Below are positions 30,301 through 42,300 of a stretch of 64,000 nt of DNA, piece after piece (positions within the stretch are counted from its first letter, which is position 1; each line of letters opens with the position of its first letter). Where the stretch lies: assembly GCA_949126835.1 (NCBI GenBank), contig OX421509.1:9816920-9880919 (forward strand), given 5' to 3'. The notes under the pieces were generated by a model. That model was not told where the DNA came from, did no database searches, and worked only from the letters and a program-made list of their open reading frames with translations. The position numbers were made by a program, and so were the translations under genes. This DNA is from Anisus vortex. Taxonomy: Eukaryota > Mollusca > Gastropoda > Planorbidae.

Positions 30301-33300
30301 GAACTTATGAGGAAAACAAAGTTTTTGAAAATAAATCAGAAGATGATTTGATAATTGAAAATAAATCAGAAGATGATATCAATAAATCAGAACATGCAAA
30401 AATGACATTAAATAAATGTTGTTCAATATTAAAAAGCTATAATAGGGAAAATAAAAGCAAAATAATTGAAATTGAAAATAAACCAGACAATGATATTAGT
30501 AAATCTGAACATAGAAAAATAACATTGAGAAAATGTTGTGAAATTCTAAAGAATTTTAGCAGAGAACTCACGTATAATCAATAAAATTATATATAGGAAT
30601 AACTAAATTTATGAAAAAGGATATGATATTTTCAGTAACGAGTATAATGACATGATAACATTTTTTTTTCTTTTGTAAAGAACAAATATGTAAATATGGA
30701 TACTGCTGTAAATAATTTAATTGATGAGATATAATCACCACTTGCAAAACTGAATAATCTACAGTGTTGAATTATAAATAGCTGAGCTGATAAAAATAAT
30801 AATTGTCAGTTGGAATAATTTTTTTTATGTAGCCTCTGAACAGTTTGGTAAGACTGTTAAGCACATAAAATTTTGTGGCCTCTGAACAGTGAATCTGTTA
30901 TGCCATATGTTAACATTAATATGCCTATGTAAGTCTTTAAAAAAGCATTAGAGGAATTGAAATAAGAATGATATAATAATGTAATGCCTATGTAAGACTC
31001 TAAAGTCAGAGCATTAGATGATAATATTGTATTGTATTCATGTAAGACTAAAGATAGCATTGAAGCCAATAAATAAATGATACATATAAGACTCACAGGA
31101 AGATGAGCAGTGTAATATAAATATATAATTGAAGGGAAGACTTGAATAACTTGTGTAATATTTTATTGTAAACTAAGATGGAAGATAATCATGTTACATT
31201 GTAAGTAATGTTATTGAGAATATCAATCAATAATAATCAAAAACAATCAATAATAATCAAGAATAATCAAGAATATCAATTCAAAATAAATATTATGAAG
31301 ATATATATTCATAATAACCATTATGAGAACTTCAATACAAAATGACAATTAAAAAAACCGACATTAATATTATGTTAATCTTATTGTATAAAATAATAAA
31401 TGTTGTATGAAAAAATTTTTTTCATAGAATCTTTATAGATTTTGTGAGATAAAGATAATAATCTCGACAGCCTTGATGAGTATTTAGCATAATAATTATC
31501 GATACACATCACTGATATCCAATAGTTTATCTCAGTGTTACTGAAGTTGATTAGACAATACCTAAAGATAGTTGTCTATGACTAATTGTCATATTAACAT
31601 TAGACATTATTCTTTGTGTCTTTTGTTTATATTTCTGCTTATAAATATGTTTTTTGATTGTTTGTACATATATTAAATGAATTTTTTTTTTTTTCTCTAT
31701 GTATTATTAAATGAATGATTATATGCATTAATTAAGATTAAGATAATTTTTTTCATTATTGTAAACATTTTTCGTATCAAAAATACCCCCCAACCACAGA
31801 GAAAAAATAATAATTTATTATTATTTTTTCTCTGTGGTTGGGGGGTATGCTATGAAGCCATAAAATAATATATAGGTAGTAACTATATTAATAATTAAAA
31901 AGTCGAAATAAAACCCATTTTTGGATATTAAGAAAACCTATATCGGAAGTAGATATAGTTAAGTGACGGTCCATGCGGTCGGCAGTCTTTTCTCATAACT
32001 CACAAGGAACGCAGGCATTATTTTAGACTCAGGATAAATAAATAAAATTGTGTATTATGTTGATACTATAAAGCTATATTTGTTCATTGGATGTGAAGTG
32101 TCAACTGTTAATGAATTGTTATTAAATAATATGCTGCAATAAGTCGTTCTTTTATTATTTACAAGTTTGGAAGTTATATTGTGGTGATGTCGTCCATTTT
32201 GATGTTCAAATCAATCAAATAATTCAGCTACTGCAACTCAAATACTCTGAGAAGACTGGTGGTAATGTTTGATAGTCCAATAATAATAATAGGACATCAA
32301 CAGCCCTGTTAGGTTAGGGCTTTATTTTTATCAATAAATAGGCCTACCTCCTTCTAGCTAGGAATATGATCCTAAATAATAGACTTTAGGTCACTTTAGG
32401 TAAGTTTAGGCCTATCTATAGATTAGTAGGCCTATAGGCTACTATAACTATAACTATATCTATAAGATAATAAGTATAGGCCTAAGTTAATATAAGTCAT
32501 AAGTATAGGCCTAAGTTAATATAAGTCATAAGTAGGCATATAGCCTAACTCTCACAATTGTTCGAAAATTTGGGTCTGCCGTTAACACTCGGCGTTTTTC
32601 GAAAATTTGGGTCTTCCGATAACGCTCGGCGTTATTCGAAGATTTGGTTCTTCCGATAACGCTCGGCGTTATATGAACAGTTCTTCGAATAACGCTTCCC
32701 ATTTTAAAGTGTCAGGGGGGGGGGGGGGGGGGCACATTTATGGTTTTACTACAGAGAGAATAGTAAACCTATTAGGTGGGGGGGGGGGCACATTTATTGT
32801 TTGACTAAAGAGAGAATAGTAAACCTATTAGGTGGGGGGCACATTTATTGTTTGACTACAGAGAGAATAGTAAACCTATTAGGTGGGGGGGGGGGGCACA
32901 TTTATTGTTTGACTACAGAGAGAATAGTAAACCTATTAGGTGGGCCCGCCTGAGTCACCACCCGGCGGTTTACCCTCCCCGCCCTTAAACTCCGGAGATG
33001 TCCAAAAGGTTGTGGGAATATTTCTATGCGTGTATGTATTCTCGCGACAAAATGAAAAGTTGGCAATACGGTGTAAAATAAGAATAGCTAACTACATGGC
33101 GTCCAAAGAGGAAGTCACCTTAAGACTTGAGAGGAAGCCTTTAAACTAATTTGAAGATTTTTTAAATATTTACACAGTAAAATTCGAACACTTTTAAAAA
33201 ACAAGAAGTGTCAAGGTAATTAATGCTTCAGCTGAATATTTTTTCAGAACAAATTATTAGTAGTCCGCTTTAAAAAGAAATGTGAAGTCCACTTTTGTGT

Positions 33301-36300
33301 GTGTGTAAAACTAGTGAGGATCCCCACTGTCTTCCAGAATATATGTGTTTTTTTATACGCTGATCTTCAATCTTCTAAATGTAGTAGTTATTATAATATA
33401 TTTGATTGAAAACACCGAAGGGCAACGCAAAAGGTTGCAAACAATTGCGAGGTAAAAAGTCAAAATTATGTATTACAACAAACAGTTTTGAAATATACAA
33501 ACCGCCACATTATGTGGTGTAAAGAGGACGAGCCCTTAAAGTTATAGTACATCAATAACAAACAGAACTAGAAGATCTTTTCTCGATCCGATTAAATAGC
33601 AAAGACCAGGGTTCGACAACCATTTGATAACAAAGTGCCTAAGTGGGATTTCTAATTCAATCAGCGTGCCAACAGCCTAAAAGTCATCCTGATGTAACAC
33701 TCAATTTCTTGTAGAAGAGACTTTTAAGGCTTCTTCCGCATGTCATTGAAAATCCATCGGCGTGCCAGTTTGGCAAACGTTTCGTACGTTGCCGATCCCT
33801 TGCATAAACAATTAACCCCCCCCCCCCCCATACCCCCAACTACAACTCCTTCAACTTTTAGCACAAGAAGTGTTTGAGACGATTTAAAACTTCAGCGTTT
33901 TATATGTTTGTGTTTAAAACGTGACACAGACCCCCATCCTCCCCCACTTGCGGGAGCGCCGTGTGTGCGTTCCAGACTAGTTAGTACCCCCCCCCCCCCC
34001 CACCCCGGTGGGAACTAGGCAATGTCGGGTAGTTAGTTTTAAGTTCACGCCTGGCTCAAATCAAAGGGACTCTATTTTAGGACCCAAGTATTTCTTTAAA
34101 ACGTTTTATTTCATTTCACACCCTCACCCTCCTTTTCTCAACATTTCGGTGGTGGTGTGGTGTGTGTGTGTGGGGGGGGGGGGGGGGGGGGGGGTCTGGC
34201 TATAAAGTTGGCATACAGCGCAACGGTTGATCGTGATGTTTCAAATGCATATAATATTTTTTCTTCGTTCTCATAGGGTAATGAATACAAGGGAAGTGTC
34301 AGGACAGTAGTACTCGGCGTATGATGTAGAAAAGGTAAACAGTTCAAATCTGATACCGTCCTATTTAAAAATTACCGGTAGGCTACCCAATTTGTTGGTC
34401 TAAACGGCCATATTATAATTGTCTCAATTTTAAAAAAAAAAGGACGAGCCTTCGGCGTAACGATGTTCAGGAGTGAACCGAGGGAGACACATCAAAGTTC
34501 TAGCCAGGCAGTGTAATTTAGGGGTTCGATTACCATCACCACATGCACTATTTTCTCCCGCCGCGCAGTTCCCCTCGGATCATTATCGTGGTGGCTCTGT
34601 CACCCGGTAGCACAAATCCCACACTAGAGGAATGGGCATCCAGACACCAGGGCGGGGTTGCGGTGGGAATGATGCGCTCATCGCTTCCTCCCCACCGAGG
34701 CTCGGGGTTGCTCGGCGGAACAATGAGACCTCGGACGTGCATCGGGGTCTGTCCGCCCTGCGATAGACCACCGGTGTGCTCTTGATGCAAGCGTACTTGC
34801 ACACTTGCACGGTGGTTTCCACACTTCGCCAGCGATGAGGCCCATGGGTGCAGAAGTCTAAACGGCCAGTAAAGGGCGGGCAAAGATTGGAGAACTGTCT
34901 GAGGCTACGACAGGATACTTCTTGCATCATGTTAAATAGCCAAAACGTTTCTCAAACTGTCCCCCAAACTTACAAAATAAAAATTTTCACCGGCATTTAT
35001 GACATTTCCGAAGTTTATCTGCCAGTGTATATAGGTAGTCCAAATGTAAAACGTTTGATAATGTTAGGTCACTTACCATTTTCAAATAAGACAACACTTT
35101 AATTTTTAAAATGTGCGCCGCGCATTGAATTCCCCCACACTCCAAAAAAAAAAACCCCAATCTTTTCACAATTCAATTCATCCGTCGCCACATCATGAGT
35201 CACGCACCAATCATGCGTAACTTACAAGTAAAGCTGCAGTAAGTGAATTTCCCCCACCGAAAACATACGCAAAAATATGTCATACGTAACAGCTCATACC
35301 TACAAATAGTTTGACACGGCCGGTCGGCTTAATGGAGCGCGCAGGGGATGGGGGTGGGCGGGGTGGTGTCAACGATTGGATATCGATTATGGAGCTTGGG
35401 CTCTCACGGGAGGGAGGGGGGGGAGCACTGGCTATGACCTGCGTGTTGGAATGTGTCAGTGGATGTGTCACTGACACATTCGCACACACACATACCAACA
35501 AACGCGAATAACAATACAAGTAGTAAGAGGGTCGACTTTACCAGAAAACAAACGTAAGCAGGTTATCAACTTTAGCAGGCGTGTGTTGTGCCGTATAACT
35601 CTACTCTGGGGAGTAGATGCTGAACATTGGGTCTAGCATTTAGCATTCCCACCCAAATACACCGACCCACCGCGCCTTGTTAAATTTCATTGACACCGAC
35701 ACCCTAGTACCTGCCATAAGCTGACAACACAATTTAATTGTCTAAGCAAAGACTATAAAAAGACGGTCCGCTTGCTTTAATATTTCTGTTATTTGATGAC
35801 TCAAATGATTTCTTTTTTCGGAATTCCCGCGATTCCCTTTTGCACTGTACACTTCCGTTTTATTTAATCGCTACGATTTTCTCAATGAAAAATTTAAATT
35901 AAAATCGAAAGTCGTATACAGCAGAAACCTTTAGGCAAACGTAGGAGCGTAGAAGTCATTTAAGACAGCGTTATTGGATGCGTACAGAAAAAGAAAATAA
36001 TATAAGCTTTAAAAATAGATCAAGCGGTCAACATTATTATAGTCTTTGGTCTAAGTCTAAGCAATTACGCTACATCATAAACATTCATTTGTGTATGTGT
36101 GTGTGTGTTACAGATATCGAAATAAAATGGATGCCGTAACTTCGTCTGCGTTCCCAAAAGTTCGAAACATATTTTAATTTATCTAACCAATTTGAAAAAG
36201 CACTTGAATAAACGAGACCAAGTTGTTTTTTTTTCAACGTTGACAAAAATTTCCGGGTTATAAATACGGTAAAATTATATCCTAAAGAAATAGAGCAATA

Positions 36301-39300
36301 TCCTAAACTATACATTTTTTTTCCTTTGAGCTCTTTAACCATTCCCGTACCGACCTACTTCTATCTATGCTGCCTTCAGTTCCGCTATATACGCGCCCGG
36401 GACTGTAAGGGTTAAGACAGTTTTCTTTTATGTATTAAAGAGACCACGGAACGTGGCGGTTATAAGGGCATTCACGTCTACATAGGAATTACACGCATAA
36501 CCCGTATATTTGTCTTTAAAGAAAAATAACAACAGCTTTTGAATGAAAATAAGTGAACATAGTTCATAAGTTCTTAAGACAAGCGATGCTGGTGGTTTAT
36601 CACACCAGCTGGTATGTTATGCTGAAGGTGCCCGGTTCAAATCTTAGTAGGACCCCCCCCCCCCCACTGCTTCTCTCTCTCACCCCTTTCTCTTTCAGTA
36701 TCTGCATCACATCTCTCTCTCTCTCTCTCTTCATTTTTTTTAGAATCAGAGGGTATCATTGAAAGATAAGTGATGCGGTGGTTTATCACGAGAGCTAGTT
36801 CGTTATACTGAAGGTGCCTGGTTCAATTCCCCACTGCTTCTCTCTCTCTCTGTCTCTCACACACACTCTCTCTTCCTGTATCCCATCTCTCTCCTTCTCT
36901 CTATTTACTCTCTTGAATTTGTTTGTTTTTTCGGTGGTCTTCGCGTGTTTTTAAAAATCATCCCTCTTCGTGCCAAGTGTGGCACGCGCGCCGTAGGTTG
37001 CCGACCCCTGCCTTACACAATATGACTTTTACTGCATTGTTTCTTTGTTTGGTTGTTCTCACGGCATCATTCTTCTCTGTATGCGCTCATTGTTCTCTAC
37101 AAACTGCACGTACACAGTGACGTGAACTATTGAAAATGCCACTGGGGCGGGGGTCGTTATATTAACACCTAGGCCATACAAAGGTTTCATTTATTAGTAA
37201 GCTAACCGTACGTAAACAGTTAGAGTGTGTCATCCTATTCAAAACTTTGGCACCTGGGCGGGCGCACCCTTCGCACAGCACCCTTTTCTACTTACGCCCC
37301 TGCATGTAGGCCTACAGTAAAGTAAGTAGAGTACCACTCGGACCAAATTGATCCATAGGGCCGGAGAAGCGTTCGCCAGTTTCTGTGGTCACGGCATACT
37401 AGGTGATTGTGGGGGCCAGCACGATGCACAGACGCCTTTACTTTACCCCAACTAATGCCAGGTACCCATCAGAGCTGGGTAGACTCAGGGACAGCCTCCA
37501 GACCCGGGGCAAAAAAGTCCTAGTCTTCACCAGGATTCAAAATCGAACCCTACCTTCGGATCGCCAGTCGAACGCGCTGCCGCTCGGCAATCGTGCCAGC
37601 CCTACACACGTGTATAAAAAAAAAACACTAAAAAAAAACACCTACCGCCTTTAAACCTCAATCCAAGTCAAGAAACAAATCCACACAAGATATAAACAAT
37701 AAAAAGCTCTTGGATTTCTATATCCCAGTATGGATCTAATCCACTTTTAAATCCACTACGCATGGAGTAACACATAAAACTCGGTCAGGCACGCTGACGC
37801 AACACCCGAAGGCACACACACACAAAAACCACTTTCGATTACTATCTTCCCCTTGGCCCCTTGTGTCATAATATATTTACTTATGCAGTCTAACGGCGAA
37901 TGTGGCAAGCTAAGAGAGCCACCGACCCCCCCCCCCCCCCCCCCCCCCCCATCATGTTCTTTTTGCTCCTTAACAAGTATTACTTTTTTTGTTCTGACGC
38001 TGGGTAACACAATAGCCCCCCCCCCCCCCCCCCCCCCGTAGAGGTAGGGGGTGGGGGGCAGGATCAAGACATAAATTAAATTAATCTCTCTTTCTCCTAC
38101 ACACATACACGATCTCTCTCTCCTTTTCTCTCTATCAGACTCTATCTCGGAAAAGTCAGCGTGTCGTATCGTTGCGAGTGTCAACGATCCTACACTGAAA
38201 GAGCGACGTAAAGATAACGCAAATACCCACACAGGTGGAGCAGAGTCAGCAGAGACTGTAGAAGGAATACGAATTTAAAAAAAAATCAAACGATTTCAGT
38301 TAGGCTGTATTACTATTTTGATTATTTGTATGGTGCTAAATCAGATTGCTTGCAACAGTCTTCGTCTTGGGCCGTTTAATTAATTTGCCACGGCATCTTA
38401 TCTTATACATTACAGACGCTCCTTCGATAAAGACGATTATTGCGTCCTACGCACATCCGTGGTTCGAGTCCTGCGTTTCTATTAGTGTTTTAGATGACGT
38501 TACGTTACTGTTTTTCCTTGTTTGTTCAGCCAACCCATTCCATGCCTGGATGCCACTCGGGAACCGAGTTATTTTAGAAAAAAAAATTGGAAAACTAAAC
38601 ATCTCAAAAAACTTCACAATTAATTGAAAAAAAAAAATAATTTAAAAAATATAGGCAAAGTATAGAGTCTAGCAGTAGCTTGAGTTAACAGCTAGGATCA
38701 GACAAAGGCAGAATAATTAAATTCTGCCCCTCACCCCCCCCCCCCCCCCACCACCACCGACCCGTTCTTTTCACGTTGACACGCGTTCACTTATGAAACT
38801 TATGGATATCTTTAAGAGACGGTAAGATTCTAAAAAAAAAAGTGGCACAGTGCATTCATTAACGGTGTTTTTAAATAAGAAAACAAAATAATGTGTGGCT
38901 GAACATAAACTGTTGCGACGGCCTTTCCGGTCATCATCTCATCATAATGACCATCGTCTATCCCAGGGATCGGCAACCTTTCGATAAAAGCGTGCCAAAG
39001 TTGGATTTCTAATTCATTCAGCGTGCCAACGGACTAACAGTCACCTTTCTGTGGCACTCAATTTCTTGTAGAAGAGACTTGAATTGCCTTTTGGGAGTCC
39101 TTTCGTGCGCCATTGAAAATCATTCTGCGTGCACGCGTGCCTTAGGTTGCCGACCCATGATCTATGCCATAACCCGAGTGAGGGCCGTTGGGGCACCATT
39201 TTTTTTTTTTACTTTTGGACGAGTGTTTGCCACTTGTCTTAGTCCTGCGACGCCCTATCAGAAAATCCACAAGAGACAAGCCGGCCCACAGAATAAATAT

Positions 39301-42300
39301 AGAACAGAATGCGCAATCGCATTTTTTTTCTGTTTCCGGAAGTAATACCGACGCCATACTGTTTAAACGCAGCGGTCCTAGTTACACTATATATTTATGC
39401 TTATTTACAATGTCTTTTTTCATCAAATCTACAATTTCGAACACCGAAAGCTAATGTTTCAGGCAAAAGGTACAGAGGCTGCTGTGTAATAAACTGCAAC
39501 AATTATTCGAAAACGATAGATTATCATACAAATAAGCATGTTAAACTACATGGCTTTCCTGACATCGTAAAGGATAAACAACGGAAAGTTGTAACCTCAT
39601 ATTACTTAATATTAGTAGCCTTGCTTCAGTCCTAAGCTTGCTAAAACTAGATATCATTAATAAATTAAGCCTTTCTCATTTTACGATAGTAGCGTCTCTA
39701 GTGACCGCTGCCTTCAATCAAAAGAAAATGGTGGAAGCCGAGCTTCACTTTTAGTGACTGTGCGTATAAGGATTGCGCATTCTGTTCTATACCTATTCTG
39801 TGAGCCGGCCCCACTCCCTGATGTCATCCTCCCCATTGTCTCTTCTGTCTGCCTCTCTTTCTTCCACCCTGCACTGTGCCCTGCAGGGTGGTTTCCGCCA
39901 GGCCTTCGGTGGATCTTGCCACATGCACGCATTCCGGTCAAACATAAAAAAAAAACACAACCCTGTTTTCCTGTACGAGACACAAACTGACCTACTTCAC
40001 TGTGACAGGAAACACACATTCAACTGCTCAGGCCATTTATAAATGTTTCAACAAAACATGTCAGAAATTGAATAGACGGCCCTCGCGTGTGCCAGTGTGA
40101 CACCTTTAAATGAGAAATGGTGTGTGTGAGGGGGGAAGGGAAGCAACTGATTAATGTTACGTTGTTGTTTTTTTTTTGCGTTTGCAGTTGTCTATTTTAC
40201 CGCGTGTGCATAAGTGTCAGTGCCAAGTGGCGTATTTCAATTGTAGTGTTTCCACACAAAGGCGCCAGTGGGATCTTTGTGAGTGTGTGCAGGTGTCATT
40301 TAGGGTTTGGTGTGTGGGAGGGGGGGGGGAGAGGCTGTATGAGCTCAGTCTGTCCACTTACAGTCTGGAAGACTTTCTTGGATAATTAATGTTACTTAAA
40401 AACTAATGTACTTTAAGACATTTTCTACTGTCTTAAAATTTTTAGATATATATATATAGGTACTCATATCGCACTGATAACATTAAAAAAATATTCTTTA
40501 ACGAAATATAGATCTACAACTCCAGTAGCCTACACACGATTAAAAAAAAAAGACATACATCGCTCTGTTCGGACAACGGTAAGTTAAAACGAGTCAATTG
40601 TGCGATCGAAGAAGCATTGGAATTAGAGAAGGGATCGGAAACCTACGGCGCGCGTGGCAAGACTTGGCACGTGTATAACAACATTCAATGGCACGCGGAA
40701 GACCCACCAAAAAACGGCAATAGCAAGTCTCTTCTGCAAGAAACTGATTGATTGCGCAGGTTGAATTTTTAAGTCTGTTGGCACAATTAGAAATTCTCAA
40801 TTTTATCAAAAAAAGGTTTTCGACTCCCTGGAGCAGAGGATCAAAATCAGTGGTTGTCAGTGTCACAGTTCTGGATTAAACTATGACTTATTAGCACTAA
40901 TGTAGATAGATAGTAGAACGCAAGATCATAGATTAGCGTATAAGTTTAGAATAGAAAGGAGGAGAGCGGTCTGACGCCATAAAACATCTCTATCTCACTC
41001 AACTGTAACACTCAACACTTTTCCTTAATCTTCACTACACTTTTTATTCCTAAATTCAGAGGTTACTGACTTATGCTACCGAGATGGTACACAATTTTGA
41101 ATGAATGAGAAGTATGTGTGTCAGATATGTGAATTCCTTAATGTATATATTTATGTCATGTCAATAACTATACTATTATTCTTATTACTACTGTATTGGC
41201 AGCGTGTCTACCTAGACCATCACACCTTCCTTCCCATAACTAACTCTTGTTAATTAAGTCCCCGGTGAGGAGTGATAAATCGACCCCCCCTCCCTTGACA
41301 CCTTGACACCCATTGTGCTGGCTGTATTAGTGCCTTCATGTACACCCGCCTAAACCCCCCCTTTTTTCTCCCCTAGTGAATCATCGTGTCATTCCATTGT
41401 CTATGGATACCTTCAAACCAGCCAATGAGAATCAGATGTAAATGAAAGTAATTAAAGGATTAACCAACCAAATTGAGCGGGAGCACGTGATTTTAGATAG
41501 AGAAGGGTTAGCGGGCATTTTTGGACAGTCTTGGTTTGACTAGCAGAGAGACTAGTCTTGGTTTGGGAGCGGTGTGGACTAGTCTTGTTTTAACCGCACA
41601 GCCTGTAAACTTGCTTTTAGCTGTATATTTCGACATACATATTGTACCATTGGATTATTGAATGAAAATAAATACTAGAACTGTATCCAGCGTTTGTTTG
41701 CATAGCTTAGAACTGTCTGTTTGTGTGTTTAATAACATCTAAACGAGCCAGTAGAGAACAAATAAATATTCCAGGTCAACTACAGCATCGGCACCTCATA
41801 CCTCTAAGACAACCAGCCATTATTACCCCCTCTCAATTGCCACATCGTGACAAAGTGGGACCTCGTGTCCGGGATTATCTGAACTCCAAGCCGTTCAGCG
41901 CACTGTCAACAGCAACAACCCGAGGACTACGCCGATTCTGAAACCGACCCTGGATGGGGGCTCATCTCTCTACAACACAAAGACTCTAAGCCAGCAACCA
42001 GACCCGTCATCCCAACGCCAGCAACCAGATCCATCAACCCATCAAACCAGGCTCGCCACTTTACGCAGCCTACGCCACCCCAGCCTACGCTTACGCCACC
42101 CCAGCCTACGCCTACGACACCCCAGCCTACGCTTACGCCACCCCAGCCTACGCCTGCGACACCCCAGCCTACGCTTACGCCACCCCAGCCTACGCCTACG
42201 TCACCCCAGCCTACGCACCCCAGATACGCCAACCTAAGCCACCCCAGATTCGCCACTCCGAGCAATCTACGCCACCCCAGCTCGCCACACTACGCCAGCC

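Larger units (their letters stand above)
24899..32302 (+). mobile_element. LTR retrotransposon A (Ty3/Gypsy-type, non-autonomous)
   Basis: 7404-bp element bounded by two 455-bp LTRs (TG...CA). A 5-bp target duplication GCCCT lies at 24894-24898 and 32303-32307. The LTRs showed no difference when compared by eye, which points to very recent insertion. The interior holds one 1014-aa ORF with Gag, protease and integrase-terminal parts but no reverse transcriptase, RNase H or integrase core. It must have been copied by enzymes supplied in trans. It lies antisense to the ZO gene in its longest intron. The whole element is very AT-rich, unlike element B. Confidence 0.93.

Noticed and set aside
24899..32302. 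Element A as an old, decayed copy
   Set aside because: Identical LTRs by eye, a clean target duplication and an intact ORF argue for recent insertion; the missing domains must predate it.
34548..34930. Overlapping 111-115-aa frames
   Set aside because: They cover a dispersed repeat whose other copies do not keep the frames.
37756..38232. 158-aa frame with Gly runs, and its plus-strand Pro counterpart
   Set aside because: Produced by two poly-C tracts; composition is otherwise non-coding.
41927..42265. Minus-strand Gly/Trp-rich 112-aa frame
   Set aside because: Reverse of the 21-bp repeat in the element B leader; no domain or start context.
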